A DNA stretch of 64,000 nucleotides, from the NCBI RefSeq assembly GCF_905163445.1, contig NC_053208.1, forward strand, positions 25,323,986 to 25,387,985, read 5' to 3'. Source of the DNA: Pararge aegeria. Taxonomy: Eukaryota > Arthropoda > Insecta > Lepidoptera > Nymphalidae. Each line of letters starts with the position of its first letter. Position 1 is the stretch's first letter. The notes below the pieces were generated by a model. It was not told the DNA's origin. It searched no databases and saw only the letters and a program-made list of their open reading frames with translations. Both the position numbers and the translations under genes were made by a program. Positions 1-10,822 of the stretch are shown here, in pieces.

Positions 1-1
1 T

Positions 2-2655
2 AAAAATCAGAATGATGGTATAGTTGCTTATGTTCGATCAGATATCGGCTGTAATTTCTCAGAACCCATTTTTAATGATGCAAATTGTGCTGTCTTGAAA
101 TATGGTGATACTTTTGCTATAGTCGCAATTTATCGTTCTCCTTCGTATCGAAAAATCGATAAATTTCTCGAAAGTCTAGAAAATGTGTTGGAGTCCCTAT
201 GTTCCTGTGAAACTGTGATAATTGTAGGGGATATGAATATCAATATAAATCCCATTAATTGTGATTCAAATGGGGACGCATATCTTACTGCAATTAGCTA
301 TCATGGATTTCTGCCTACTCATACCCTACCCACTCGAAATAACAGATGTCTAGACCATGTTATGGTAAAAACAAGTAGCAATACAGTAACTTTAATCTTT
401 GATAGCTTTATCACTGACCACGCCACGACATTTGTAAGTGTAGAACTAAAAAACATAAAAATAGTAACTTCACCAAATTCTATTAAACGAATTAATTTGC
501 ATGCGGCTGTATCACAATTAACAACTACGGATTTTAGTTCAGTTCTGTGTGATAATAACGCACAATCTGCAGCGGCCAGCTTGGTTAGAAGTATTTCTGA
601 TGTAATAACAAGTAACACTCAGTTAGTCTATATTCCTCGAAAAAAACGTACCCTTAAGCCCTGGATTACACAAGGTCTCCTTCGATGTATCCGAAATCGG
701 GACATGCTGCAAATATAGGCGAAATCTTGAAAATCACATAGCTAAACTTACTTATACTAGATATAGAAATTTCTGCAACAATTTGCTAAGGAACCTGAAA
801 AAAAATTATGAAAAAAGCGAGTTCATGAAAGCCAAGGGAAACACAAAGGCAACCTGGAATGTACTTAAGAGTATAACACACCTTCAATCTGAGAATGTAC
901 CACCTAATGAGTTGATAAGATCTGCAACAAATGCCCAAACTTCGATTGATGATGTCAATAAGTTTTTTATTAATGTAGGGAAGAACCTGGCAAATCCACT
1001 ATTGCGCCAATACAACAAATTGACTCTTGCTTTCACCCCAAGACTGACGAAAATAATGAAGGTAACTCAATGGGGCTTCTCGATACAGATGAACTTGAAA
1101 TAAATTCTGTAATAATGGGTTTCAGAAGTGATTGTGCAGCTGGTTGGGATGCCATACCAGTCAATTTACTAAAGCTTGCGCGTCAGACAGTTATCCCTGC
1201 TCTTAAACACGTGATAAATCTCTGCTTTTCCCAAGGAATATTTCCAACAGTATTCAAAAAAGCTGTCGTACATCCTGTATACAAGAGTGGCGATAGAGAC
1301 AAGGTGACTAACTATAGGCCAATATCAGTGCTCACAACACTTTCCAAGGTCTTGGAGAAAAATCTTAAACAATCGTTTAACTAGCTTTTTAAATAGTCAA
1401 AATATTCTGGCTGATAACCAATTTGGATTTAGAAAGGGCAAATCTACGGAAGATGCTATTAATGTACTAGTTGACAAAATCGTCCACAACATAGGTGGTA
1501 AAAATAAAGTTATAGGATTGTTTATTGATCTCACCAAGGCTTTTGATACGGTCTCTGCCTCTATTCTTGTAGACATGCTGGAAAAAATTGGTATAAGGGG
1601 TAATACATTAGAAATCTTCAGAAGCTATCTTACACACCGGACACAAGTTGTTAAGATTGGTTCCCTTATTAGCCGGGAGGAGACTATCAATTACGGAGTT
1701 CCGCAGGGAAGCGTACTGGGCCCAACCTTGTTCTTAGTTTATATAAACAATTTATGTAAATTGACCATTCCTAACACACAGGTTCTATCTTATGCAGATG
1801 ACACAGTTCTGCTTGTGCATGGAAAAAATTGGGACCAGGTTCGCTTACACGCTGAAAAGTCTATAAGTGTAGTGAAAAGGTGGCTAACAAATCATTTACT
1901 CACATTAAACCCAGAAAAGACCAAATTTATAAACTTTTCGGCTAGGGAAATATCACAACCTGCAGAACCATTTCAATTAAAGATACACGACTGTACACAA
2001 GAAAGCAATGATTGTAAGTGTTCTAATATAGCACGAGTTCCTGAAATAAAATATTTAGGTATCATTGTAGACAACCTTTTACGTTGGAACAGGCATGTTG
2101 ACCTCGTCACTCGAAGAATTAGGAAGCTTGTATATATTCAGAAAAATTACAAAAACAGCAGACGAAGACGTTTTAAAAGCCGCTTGTTTTGCTCTGGTTC
2201 AGTCTCAGATTGCATATGGATTAACGGTTTGGGGGGGTTCCTTTGCAACGACTATACTCCGTCTTGAAAGAGCACAAAGAGCAATAATAAAAGTCATTTA
2301 TAAGAAACCAGTGCGACATCCAACGCATCTTCTATATAAAGAAGGTGCGTTGCTCACTGTCAGGCAGCTATATATCCTTAATATAGCATTAAGGAAGCAT
2401 GCCGAAATTCCACCAGAATCTCACTTAAAACCAAGAAAACGCAGTATACGGAACACTTGTGCCGTTAAACAATATCGAACTGCTTTTGCCAGTCGGCACA
2501 GTTGTGTTCTTGGTGCTCGAATATATAATAAAATTAACAAAATACATATTAATATTAGTTCCAAGCCACGGAATCAATGCAAGCAAATACTTACGTCGTG
2601 GTTAAAAACTTTGACATACAAGGAAACAGAGGAGCTACTTAAAATCATAGAATGA
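2..2655 (+). pseudogene. Broken ORF2 (endonuclease-reverse transcriptase) of a non-LTR retrotransposon, family K
   Basis: Remains of a LINE ORF2 that would nick target DNA and reverse-transcribe its own RNA. The reading enters from the left edge inside an APE-type endonuclease domain (VGDMNIN near base 230, LDHVMV near 350, TDHAT near 415). RT motifs follow in changing frames: NYRPISVL near 1310, FIDLTKAFD near 1520, GVPQGSVLGP near 1697, and the catalytic YADD near 1790. A C-terminal region rich in Leu, Arg and Lys ends at the stop at 2653-2655. The frame changes at least four times (around 720-780, 1070-1100, 1385-1510 and 2100-2270), so it cannot make protein. It belongs to the CR1/Jockey group of APE-type LINEs; the exact clade was not resolved. 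A second member of the same family lies at 59980-61170 on the other strand. Confidence 0.9.
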
Positions 2656-2985
2656 TTCGTATTTTACGCACTTTTTAAACGCACACATGCACACACACAC
2701 ACACTCACACACACACACACACATACACACACACACACACCACAATTCCACAAAAAAAAAACAATCACATCATTGTAATTAACTTATTATGTATTGCGAT
2801 GTTTGCATCTGCCTAATTTCACGTTGTTGTAATGGGTCCGAAGGAAGGTGGCGACACTCGTAACACAAGTTACCTTAGTGCGAGTGTTTAAGCACTCCTT
2901 TGTGCACAAATAAATAAAATAGAGTATCACTGTGTCCATTAGGAGATTTCTGCTGTATACACTTTTATATATGAAATAAATAAAT
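2656..2985 (+). mobile_element. 3' UTR of the family K LINE with a CA microsatellite
   Basis: Directly after the ORF2 stop lies a (CA)n tract at about 2681-2742, interrupted by a few T and G. Unique-looking sequence follows, with an AATAAATAAA signal near 2908 and an A/T-rich end near 2975-3010 made of AATAA and TAATAATAA runs. The other family K copy (59980-61170) has the same order: ORF end, CA repeat, short UTR, AATAAA-rich end. The microsatellite therefore looks like part of the element. Confidence 0.65.
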
Positions 2986-3014
2986 AATAATAATAATTAT
3001 TATTATTATTTATT

Positions 3015-3225
3015 CCCGATTTCTCGAAATTTGTTTACGAGATAAGCTGCGGGCAGACAGCCTTGAAATTTTGTATGCATGTCCCCTATGTTATGGGAAA
3101 GGACATGTTCTTTCCATACCAATCTTTCAAATAGTTCCGTCAGTAAGATTAAAATGTTTTAACGAGCGAAGCTTTGTACCCAATTCTTTAAAGTCCACGT
3201 AGACGAAGGCGCAGGCAGAAGCTAG
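3015..3225 (+). mobile_element. Helitron fragment, 3' end
   Basis: The stretch ends with a GACGAAGGCGC-type subterminal segment and CTAG at 3222-3225 followed by T, as expected for a Helitron 3' end (CTRR, inserted between A and T). Its body (GCATGTCC...) resembles 8940-9060. The 5' end is not recognisable, so this is a truncated non-autonomous copy. Confidence 0.55.
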
Positions 3226-3396
3226 TATTTCATTTATTTAATGTTATTAGGTACACAAAACAGGCCATAACTAAAAGAAGAACTAAATATAAGTAATAAC
3301 ATGTTTTGTTCCAAGCTACAACCCAAAGTATGTGTACACAACTTGGAATTAAATTAAACAAAAATCCTTGAAGTTATGTGGAATATATTTTAAATT

Positions 3397-3725
3397 CGAT
3401 AAATCATTTATTTCAAGTTGGCCCCGTTTATAAGCACTTTTGAAACTTCAAGTTAGTTTGTTTGTAGAGCAAAACAGATTGCTCTTTTTCAACATCATTT
3501 TACAATTTCGTTTCAATCTTTTAAATTCACTATCTTCTGAGAGATGAGAGCTGAGCCTGCTTCCAAGCAGCCTTGTCGTTAAGAAATTCACCAATCGTAT
3601 AGCAACCATGATTTATTAAATATGTTTAAACATTTTCATTGGCAGGTCCAAAAGTACCTTGAGAATCATATTATAAAAGCATATACTCAATTCCACACAT
3701 GATTGTTTATATCCACTTTTCTTCT
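3397..3725 (-). mobile_element. Family D LINE, 3' fragment
   Basis: On the minus strand this reads the end of family D ORF2 (the region encoding the SIxFYNMIPKVILDL-like block and the C-terminus), followed by its 3' UTR and the AAATAAATGATTT tail. It is clearly diverged from the 53742-57985 copy and carries small deletions. Non-functional. Confidence 0.75.
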
Positions 3726-3766
3726 CATATTGAACAAGATTGGCGCTTTGGTCAAATTAATGCGTT

Positions 3767-3997
3767 CTACCAAAGCCTTTTATCAGTGCGGGGAGCGGAC
3801 ATGTATCCCTCCGACACAGTGATATCATCTGCGTACCCAAAGATACCGGGTTTCAACAGATCATTAATATGTAGCAAGAAAAGTGTAGCAGAGAGAACAG
3901 ATTCAACCATAACTATTGCCAAGTTGCTTATGGCCGCAGGTGCCATGGATGTTGAACCATAAAAGTGCTGGAGTGGAGACCGCGAACAAGCAAGCAC
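3767..3997 (-). pseudogene. Reverse transcriptase fragment of a non-LTR element
   Basis: The minus-strand reading is open for 76 codons and contains LFLLHINDLL followed by GYADDITV, which are RT motifs B' and C with the catalytic YADD. Flanking RT motifs are missing, so it is an isolated RT palm piece. It differs from the family D and family K RTs in this window (FADD with FLVYIND, and YADD with FLVYINN), so it comes from a third LINE family. It directly abuts the family D tail fragment at 3397-3725. Confidence 0.65.
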
Positions 3998-4204
3998 GGT
4001 GTGGGATTATTATTATTATTTTTTATTATTTTTTGCAAGGAAACTGTTGAAAATGTCTACATCTAGCCTGGTTTCCTCTTCCAGATCTTACGACTCTACG
4101 GATGCGGATGAAAGGCTATTTATGATTATTTTCGTTCGCTGTTTAGCACTACAAAAAATAATTTACCAAAATTAAATTATTTCACCGTGTATATATATTA
4201 TATA

Positions 4205-4657
4205 CTAGCTATAGCCACGACTTCATCTGCGTTTGATTTTGTTTTTTGATGTGGCATTCAATTTTGTTGTAGTTCTAAAATTTAAAGTATTCAGCATCGC
4301 TAAGCCTTAAATGAGGGGTTTGCTGCAGTCCGCGTAGGAGTTCTGTCCTCTATCTCCAACCACATTCATCAGATCTACACAAAGTTTGGGCATAATTAAA
4401 CTCATATTATAACCACTATAGTACAAAAATAATTATTTAAATCGGTTATAATTTGTCGGAGTTATGGTGTAAAATAGACAAACAGTTTCATCCCCTCTGC
4501 CAAAAGAACCGAGCTTAATGTCGATATAAAAATATCCTATATTACTTCTAACACTTCCAAGAGTATGTGTACAAAGTTTCATGAGGAACGGTTAAGTAGT
4601 TTTTGCGTGAAAGCGTAACAAACAAACTTACATTTACATTTATAATATTAGTAGGGA
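4205..4657 (-). mobile_element. Non-autonomous Helitron (TACTAATATTATAAATG type)
   Basis: Read on the minus strand the copy starts TCCCTACTAATATTATAAAT at 4657, and ends with a GCAGATGAAGTCG-type subterminal hairpin region and CTAG at 4205. The flanks are A on the 5' side and T on the 3' side, the AT target expected for Helitrons. No coding capacity. The same family recurs at 27179, 36558, 38299 and 39017. Confidence 0.8.
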
Positions 4658-4734
4658 TATATATAAAGCAAAAATCATAGACATAGATTGAATTACTGAG
4701 TATGGATATCCTTGTCTTTGGGTTTACTTACATT

Positions 4735-4935
4735 AACGGTGTAGGAAAATGTCATGAGAAAACCTGCCTGTGTCATGATTGGTAAACTTTAATGTTGTCA
4801 GAGGCGTGTAAAGTCTACCAAGCGTCACTTGACCAGCGCAGCATAGTGAACTACTCTAATACAGTGGAAACTTTATTCATTCTATATTGAGCCGGTAAAC
4901 GGGTTGGTTAGAATGATGAACCTACTATGTTATTA
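4735..4935 (+). mobile_element. SINE body fragment (tRNA head missing)
   Basis: The sequence carries the body modules of the tRNA-derived SINE seen complete at 43014-43335: a gaggaaacctgc-like block near 4750, the aagtctaccaa...cttgaccagcg block near 4817-4845, and a final ggttggttagaatgatga block near 4910. The RNA polymerase III promoter head is absent. Diverged old copy. Confidence 0.55.
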
Positions 4936-6779
4936 CTAGCGATACCCCGCGACTTTGTCAACCTTCAACTATGATAAAATATCCTTACAAACCCTCTACT
5001 ACTTTTCTACACATTACACCCCAATCAAAAAGCTAACTTTAACACATTACAAACCAATATTCACCGTAGCTCCACTTTAACTTGTATTGGACTGCAAGTA
5101 AAAACTTTCTTGCTCAAGTACTAGGAGACCATAAGTTCTTAAGAGTTCGAATAGTAAACAAAGCGCCGTCCCAACCCCGTCTGCCTGCGTATGCTGAAAG
5201 CAAAAGTTTGAAACTACGACACTAAGAATATCCACGCTACGTTTATGAAGTAGGGACGAACATTAAAAAAAATCTTCCAACCACGAAAGATTTAATTTGT
5301 AATAAACAATAATAAATAATGAATGTCATAGGTAATTTGTCTTTGAAGGGATAAGTTACGGTGGTATCCCAATAATCCCTACGGAGAAGTATAAAAGTTC
5401 AAGGTGACACTTGAAAGTCAATTATCATTGTCAAACCACATAAACGAAGTTAGTCATCTTATCGTATGATTGTACGTACGAGTAGCACGTACGTTTCGTT
5501 TTTCCTTGGTTGTATCACTTGTATTTTGTATCATAGGATGCGTCCATCGACACCCAAGCCATTCTTTGAAACCATGACTAGGATTGTATGAAAAATTCAA
5601 TAGCAAGACAGACGAATCTAACCACGCAAAAACATTTTCAAAATATACACGATCGTTATATCAATGAGCTATTTTATCGATAAGTTTCGATGGAAGTAAG
5701 GCGGCTATAAGTTTGAGACGCCGGATGGTTACCCGAGAGTTTAGAAAAGCGACTTGCGTTTTTCCTAGTATATAGGCCCTTTCGAATGCATCTGAAAAGC
5801 CGTTTAAATGCATGATGCCTTGGATAGGGTTAGGAACTGCTCAAAAAATTTAACTATGAATTTGGGTGCCTATCTCAACCCACGCCTGACAGCTAATGAA
5901 GTATGGGTTTGGTAGTAGTGTCAATTTCTACCAGCAATATGTCCACATAGTGATTGCATTATTATTTTAATATTGTTAACGTCCTTATAAATTTGCTTCC
6001 ATCTGAGGCAAATAGTATAAAATTTAAACTTGGAGTCCCTCAGCTTGTCTGCCCATCGTGATGGTGAACGGCCTATCAGTCACTTACCTTCGGTGTTTCC
6101 TGTGTGAGTATGATCTACATGTGCATAATATCTAGACACAGTGTTAACATATTGAATCAATGCCTATACAACAATACTACCTTCCAATACAGCGCCACCT
6201 ATTCAGAGAAGGCTGAACCACTAAGGAACTGATTTCAGGAGAGAACTTGTTGCTGTGGTTCGTATCTCTTATCCCTTGCATACGATATCGAAGCTAAATA
6301 CTAATTTCTAATTTAGTTGCATTTAACATTCGAAATGTGTTATTGAACGTTAAATATCTGAAATGTTTTCCTGTAAAAAGAATAATGCTTTGAACTTTGA
6401 CTGATAGTATAATTTGGTTTACAAAAGTGCTTTATATGCACATGATTTTTTTTCATTCAGTTGTATAAATATTATATTAAATGTAATAAATATACCTTAC
6501 AATTGGATAATTAAATTTCCTACAACTCTAGGAATAGGACCTTCACTTAATATAGTATACCAACTACGAAAAAAGCTATTTGCTGGCACTTTATTATTAA
6601 AATAGTGGTTCGTAAGTTGATTTACCATTATCTACTGATACTTAATTCATTACTGTTACCTGTAGTTATGTTTAAAAATTAAAATAGTCCTATTTTCTGT
6701 TTGTACATTGAAATTTACTGTTTTAAGGAAAAATCAATAACGCTGAATGCAGTCCATTATTTGAACATTACATCCACAA
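4936..6779. other. No gene or recognised repeat seen
   Basis: AT-rich sequence with only short open readings and no motif, tail or terminal repeat that I can place. It ends at the tRNA-Asp gene, and may include its upstream region. Confidence 0.5.
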
Positions 6780-6851
6780 TCTTCGGTAGTATAGTGGTCA
6801 GTATCCCCGTTTGTCGCACGGGAGACCGGGGTTCGATCCCCCGCCGAGGAG
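6780..6851 (+). tRNA. tRNA-Asp (anticodon GTC)
   Basis: The 72-nt gene folds into a full cloverleaf. The acceptor stem TCTTCGG (6780-6786) pairs with CCGAGGA (6844-6850) with one G-T wobble, and the discriminator is G6851. The anticodon stem CCCGT/ACGGG closes a 7-nt loop TTGTCGC, placing anticodon GTC at 6813-6815. The internal polymerase III promoters are intact: box A TAGTATAGTGGT at 6787-6798 and box B GGTTCGATCCC at 6830-6840. No intron. A run of ten T follows at 6856-6865 as terminator. It closely resembles the conserved animal tRNA-Asp. It delivers aspartate to GAC and GAU codons. No other tRNA gene is nearby, and this is the only feature in the window that looks like an intact host gene. 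Confidence 0.93.
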
Positions 6852-6855
6852 GCCC

Positions 6856-6865
6856 TTTTTTTTTT
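6856..6865 (+). terminator. Polymerase III T-run terminator of tRNA-Asp
   Basis: Ten consecutive T residues starting 5 nt after the discriminator base, the normal signal ending polymerase III transcription. Confidence 0.85.
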
Positions 6866-8533
6866 AGAATATTGTTTTTTTTTATTTCATTTATGAGCTT
6901 ATATTTTTTAATTTATTTCATATTTCTGTAGTAAAGCCGTTACTTACTACAGTTTAACGGTGTTTGTTATTTCTCTCTGTCTGCTCATTTCCTTTTTTTC
7001 TCAGCTCAGTGAAGCTTCTAAAACAAAACCACGCAATACGGACACACACACAAGGCCTTTCCTTCGTGAACACAAACATCCCGGACGAAGTCGTACTTAG
7101 CATTCCATATGATGCTAAGATTGAAACATGTGGTTCTCATGTATTCCAATATCTGAATCGTTCTTCTAAGCAGTCACTGAAATATTTACTATACTATTAA
7201 ATGCATTAAAAACTTTAGGTTTTATTATCCGTGTTAGCTAACAGTTCAAAGAAAAAAAACCATCAAAAATCTCGACGTAGTCACTTTGGTCCGTAGACAC
7301 TTATATTATGCTTGTCAAAAATAGAATTCTGCGTACCAAATTTACATCAATAAAATACAAAGTATTCAAATTAAATTTATCAGATTCCTTGCGCACAAAT
7401 TACACCTATCTACAACTTCTTAAAGTACGTTTAGATTTACACCTCGTGCTTTTTATATTCGTGGAAACATTGTCAACGGTTGATTTTTACTTTACATTGT
7501 AAGAAAGTCAAAAGATAGACCGGAATAACTTGTTTGGTTAAATTTTATTGTACCTTCAGGATATCAAAATTCTACGCATACTTTTAACCAACCGAAAAAC
7601 ATGTTTTATTATTTTATTATCTGTGCTTCTCGTCTTCTTAATTCTGTTTCTAATTACCCTTACATTGACTTATTTTATGGTAATATAACTTAACTATTAG
7701 GTGTAGTTTGCGACATTTTTGTTAGGTTCTGCCAAGTTCACTTATTTAAAACAAATTTATATATAAAAATCTGTTATTAGTTTTAAGTCAACAAATTTTT
7801 AAAGAATTTTCTATTTACTGTTCTTGTTTAAAAATACTAATAATAAGGATATAAAGTTGTAACTAAACCAACTGGGTCCTACTAAAGATACCCTTTAAGG
7901 TTTCATAATTTCTTAAATAATACTGGCACATTATCCGAAGGCTAAGACCCCAACCTTGTTGTCCCATAAAAACTCGAGACTTTTAGAGCGTCAGAAGCAA
8001 CGTATTCACAAGACCAGATTTTCTTAAATGGCATAAAAATAGGATCTAGATAACCACTGGATCCCATCATCAACATCATATCTCCTTCACCTCATCATTC
8101 AATACATCATAGCATATTTAACTTCATGTCCCTACTCCAGGCATTCATATCTTCGTTAAACGGCAGAGTGGATTCACTATGTATCAGTCCTTCCTATTAG
8201 TACAGGAAGAAGTCTTTATGGTACCAATATGTCTTATTGAAATAATGGTAGTTGCGAGCCCCAACTCACGCATCGCAACGGTGGACTCCTACTCGAGCTC
8301 GGACTAGAAACAAGTCGATTGTGAGTCCCCCCCCCCTTTTTTTCTGTATTACTATGAATTAATATGTCATAAATTAGTGTAATCTGCATATATGTGAAAG
8401 GTACAGAAGTCATTTCTGGGATGGAGTATACGCTTTTATAATATGGTAAGTTTGTACCTACCAATGTATAAGTTTAAAGAGTATGTTAAAACACTTATTT
8501 ATTTACGTATACACAAATATACATTTATTACAG
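6866..8533. other. No gene or recognised repeat seen
   Basis: AT-rich DNA with small unconvincing open readings. A poly-C/poly-T junction lies near 8329-8342. No terminal repeats or protein motifs were found. Confidence 0.45.
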
Positions 8534-8640
8534 CGAAGTTACTATACAATTGATGAATTTCTTAATGAAAAGCTTGCTTGGAAACATCCGGCTCCGCTTT
8601 CATCTCTCACAAGATAGAAAAATGTTACTAGTTATTCTTT
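8534..8640 (+). pseudogene. Family D LINE, ORF2 C-terminal scrap
   Basis: In the plus frame this encodes SYYTIDEFLNEKLAWKHPAP followed by a short SSLTR end and a stop, the last residues of family D ORF2 (YYTIDEFLNDKVAWKHPAP in the 54 kb copy). Only about 28 codons remain. Confidence 0.75.
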
Positions 8641-8679
8641 TGTAGCTTAGGTGCTTTACCGGCTCTGGAAGTCAGCTTT

Positions 8680-8758
8680 CAATATTCCAAATTCATTTAT
8701 TTAAAGTATGCCTAATATAAGAACTTTTAAAACGTCAAGTCTGTCAAGTCTAGTCTAG
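8680..8758 (-). mobile_element. Family D LINE 3' tail fragment
   Basis: On the minus strand this is the family D 3' UTR end (ACTTGACGTTTTAAAAGTTC ... AAATAAATGAATTTGG). It lies next to, but in opposite orientation from, the ORF2 scrap at 8534, so the two are separate insertions or a rearranged one. Confidence 0.6.
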
Positions 8759-8830
8759 TTTCTGAATATTATCTTACGTCGTGCTTTGGAAAGTAAAGCT
8801 GTCAAATTTATTGCTGTAATTATCAATATA

Positions 8831-9262
8831 CTAGGTTCTGCCCGCGACTTCGTCTGCCTGGACTTCAGAATTGTTTCAAAAATTCAAAATCCAAATTCAT
8901 TTATTTCAAGTAGGCCCAGTTTATAAGCACTTTTCAAAAGCTTCGCTCGTTAATAAATTTTAATTCTTCCACGGGAACTACTTGAGAGATCGGTATAGAA
9001 AGTGCATGTCCTTTTCCATAGCATAGGTGACATGCATACAAAATTTTAAAGCTATCTGCCTGCGGCTTAGCTCGTAACTAAAAAATAGAAAATTCTATTT
9101 TCCCCCGGGAACTACTTAAGGAATCGGGATAAAAGGTAAACTATGTTCTATTCCATGTTAAAGGCTATATGCATGCTAAATTTCATAGAAATAACTTTAG
9201 GCGTTTTTGCGTAATTGAGTAACAAACATCCACTCTTCCACATTTTTAATATTATAGTAGGA
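8831..9262 (-). mobile_element. Non-autonomous Helitron
   Basis: Minus strand: the 5' end TCCTACTATAATATT is at 9262 and the 3' end, with a GCAGACGAAGTCGCGGGC subterminal segment and CTAG, is at 8831-8834. Contains no open reading of note. Confidence 0.7.
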
Positions 9263-9767
9263 TAGTAGGATTGATTGCTACTCGGTGGATTCGCCCGTAT
9301 GGTAAAGGGAGTCTATCATCAATCTGAAACAGTTAATATCATCCCTTCATATTATTCTCAAATAAACGTATATAGACAAATTAATTACATTATATAAATA
9401 TCTGTAGAATACCATTTATCAAATTTATAATGGGTAGAGCCTTTAAATACTATTTGGATATTGTTCTATAGATAAAAAAAATGGTCTTATGCTCTGTTTT
9501 TAAAGCAATTACAGCGATGCAATACTTTCTATGGGGTGTAAATTAATTTTCTCTAATTTTCCCGCGTTTCGCCGACTTTCGTTTCTTTTACTTAGTAAGA
9601 GAAACTCTAAAAATAAAATTGCGTTAATTTTAATTACGATTGGCCAAGTACAAAAATATTAAAATAAAACTATATCTTAAAGTCAATCAAAAAATCTAAA
9701 ACTTACTTTGTTTTTAAAGGTTTGTTGCAGATGTCTTAAAAGTTATACTAGTTAGGGCATAATTTAT
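9263..9767. other. No gene or recognised repeat seen
   Basis: Ordinary AT-rich sequence that forms the insertion site context of the Penelope-like element. Confidence 0.45.
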
Positions 9768-9782
9768 TAACAGAGCAATATT
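9768..9782. repeat. Target-site duplication, left copy
   Basis: TAACAGAGCAATATT, identical to 10823-10837, bordering the Penelope-like element on its 3' extension side. Confidence 0.85.
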
Positions 9783-9820
9783 GGATAGAAGCAGGCGTTA
9801 CTTTGCGGAAATCCATGATA
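9783..9820 (-). repeat. 38-nt 3' extension of the Penelope-like element
   Basis: Sequence present between the left pLTR and the target duplication but absent at the other end. On the coding strand it contains GGATTTCCGCAAAGTAACG. A short extension (about 34-36 bp) next to one pLTR is described for Penelope-like elements; this fits that position. Confidence 0.65.
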
Positions 9821-9912
9821 TATTATCAAAATTAAGCTTAATTTGCTATACTCCGCGAAAAGCAGGAGAATCTGTGTGGTGTAATTTATAATTTCTTCAA
9901 TCCTTATACCCC
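9821..9912 (-). repeat. Penelope pLTR, left copy
   Basis: 92 bp, the reverse complement of 10731-10822 with no difference seen by eye. It carries the short motif TTAAGCTTAA near one end. Confidence 0.85.
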
Positions 9913-9931
9913 ACACCAAACAGATCTTCGG

Positions 9932-9988
9932 CAATATACCCTCTACGCCCGTTTCGCTCCGAAACCGGAGCATCATCAGGAGATGTTG
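9932..9988 (-). ncRNA. Hammerhead ribozyme-like motif in the Penelope 3' region
   Basis: On the minus strand the conserved core CUGAUGA (9979-9973) is followed by a 6-bp stem II, GCUCCG/CGGAGC (9971-9966 and 9961-9956), with a GUUU loop, then GAA-AC (9955-9951). A minimal stem III (A-C paired with G-U around a 4-nt loop) leads to the expected cleavage triplet GUA at 9946-9944. Stem I forms between CUC/GAG (9982-9980 with 9943-9941), with further CAA/UUG pairs (9988-9986 with 9934-9932) across an internal loop. One extra U (9972) lies between the core and stem II. Hammerheads with very short stem III are known from Penelope-like elements. They cut the element's own RNA. Self-cleavage is inferred, not shown. 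Confidence 0.72.
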
Positions 9989-10197
9989 ACTTTACAATGA
10001 ATAATTGTTAAGTGAAAAATTCTTTTTTGCTCTTTGCTTTTTCGGAAGGACACTTGCCGATAACCACCTAAGGGGTTGCTACGGCGTCACCGGGGGAGTG
10101 GGGCGAGCGCGAAAGCTCGCCATGAGAAGAGCCCCAGGGCTCGACGACATCGGGGGGAAACTGAAAAATTCGCCAAATGTGTCGCCACCTAATCTAT
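9989..10197 (-). other. 3' UTR of the Penelope-like element
   Basis: Lies between the stop of the GIY-YIG reading and the ribozyme motif. It is noticeably GC-rich against its surroundings and contains small stems such as GCGAGC/GCTCGC around 10103-10121 and GAGCCC/GGGCTC around 10128-10142. No coding content. Confidence 0.6.
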
Positions 10198-10689
10198 TTA
10201 AGCCCCTCCCACCTCATTAGTGCCTCTGAATATGTTCAATAGAGGTGAAGTTGATAAATTTATTTGTTCGTTTAGAAATTCGAACCTCCCATTCCTATGT
10301 TTAATAATTTCTAATTGTTCCCTCAAATCAAGTCTCAACCCTTTGTCGCAAGCATGTAATATTTCGTATGAATGATTACTGGTTACGTTATGGCCACTGT
10401 CTAAAAGATGTTTTGCAAAATGAGATTTTTCAGGATGGTTATGATTGAAGGCTGCCATATGCTCTTTGTAACGTGTTTCAAATTTACGTCCGGTCTGACC
10501 CACATATGTGGCGTGGCATTCAGAACATTGGAGTTTATATACCCCTGATCTGTGCTTATTGTCCAATCTGTCCTTACCGTTACAAATAGCTCTCAGTTGG
10601 TTATTTGTTCTAAAAGCCACATGAACTCCATGTGATCTAAGTATCCTTGCTACACGCTCTGATATAGATCCGACAAACAGAATAGACAA
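10198..10689 (-). pseudogene. C-terminal GIY-YIG endonuclease part of a Penelope-like polyprotein
   Basis: An open 163-codon reading. Residues 8-25 (SISERVARILRSHGVHVAF) match the linker before the nuclease in Penelope proteins. The nuclease has SGVYKLQCSECHATYVGQTG at about 48-67: the GIY and YIG strands with the paired Cys (55, 58) typical of Penelope enzymes. Arg73 in RYKEH and a Glu near 124-127 (REQLEI) follow as likely catalytic residues. The domain would make the target nick for integration. The reading extends a little upstream of the Met at 10689 before the inverted pLTR cuts it off; the RT domain is missing. The nuclease itself shows no stop or frameshift. Probably not expressed as a stand-alone protein. 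Confidence 0.88.
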
Positions 10690-10730
10690 ATTGAATAGGT
10701 ATAAGACCAGTCTGACTTACTATTTTAATT

Positions 10731-10822
10731 GGGGTATAAGGATTGAAGAAATTATAAATTACACCACACAGATTCTCCTGCTTTTCGCGGAGTATAGCAA
10801 ATTAAGCTTAATTTTGATAATA
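10731..10822 (+). repeat. Penelope pLTR, right (inverted) copy
   Basis: 92 bp, the inverted twin of 9821-9912. It abuts the right target duplication directly. Confidence 0.85.

Larger units (their letters stand above)
9783..10822 (-). mobile_element. Penelope-like element, 5'-truncated, with inverted pLTRs and target duplication
   Basis: The element is about 1.04 kb and flanked by a perfect 15-bp direct repeat (TAACAGAGCAATATT at 9768-9782 and 10823-10837). Reading on its coding (minus) strand: an inverted 92-bp pLTR (10731-10822), the C-terminal part of the RT-nuclease polyprotein with a GIY-YIG domain (10198-10689), a GC-rich 3' UTR, a hammerhead-like motif (9932-9988), a second pLTR (9821-9912) and a 38-nt extension (9783-9820). 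The two pLTR copies are identical over 92 bp by eye and inverted relative to each other. 5' truncation with an inverted partial pLTR and a short extra 3' extension are known traits of Penelope-like elements. The RT domain is missing, so this copy cannot move itself. The perfect repeats imply a recent insertion. Confidence 0.88.

Noticed and set aside
3699..3962. 87-codon plus-strand reading
   Set aside because: The opposite strand reads RT motifs (LFLLHINDLL, YADD), so this is its shadow.
10005..10220. 71-codon plus-strand reading
   Set aside because: It lies antisense in the GC-rich 3' UTR of the Penelope-like element; no homology seen.
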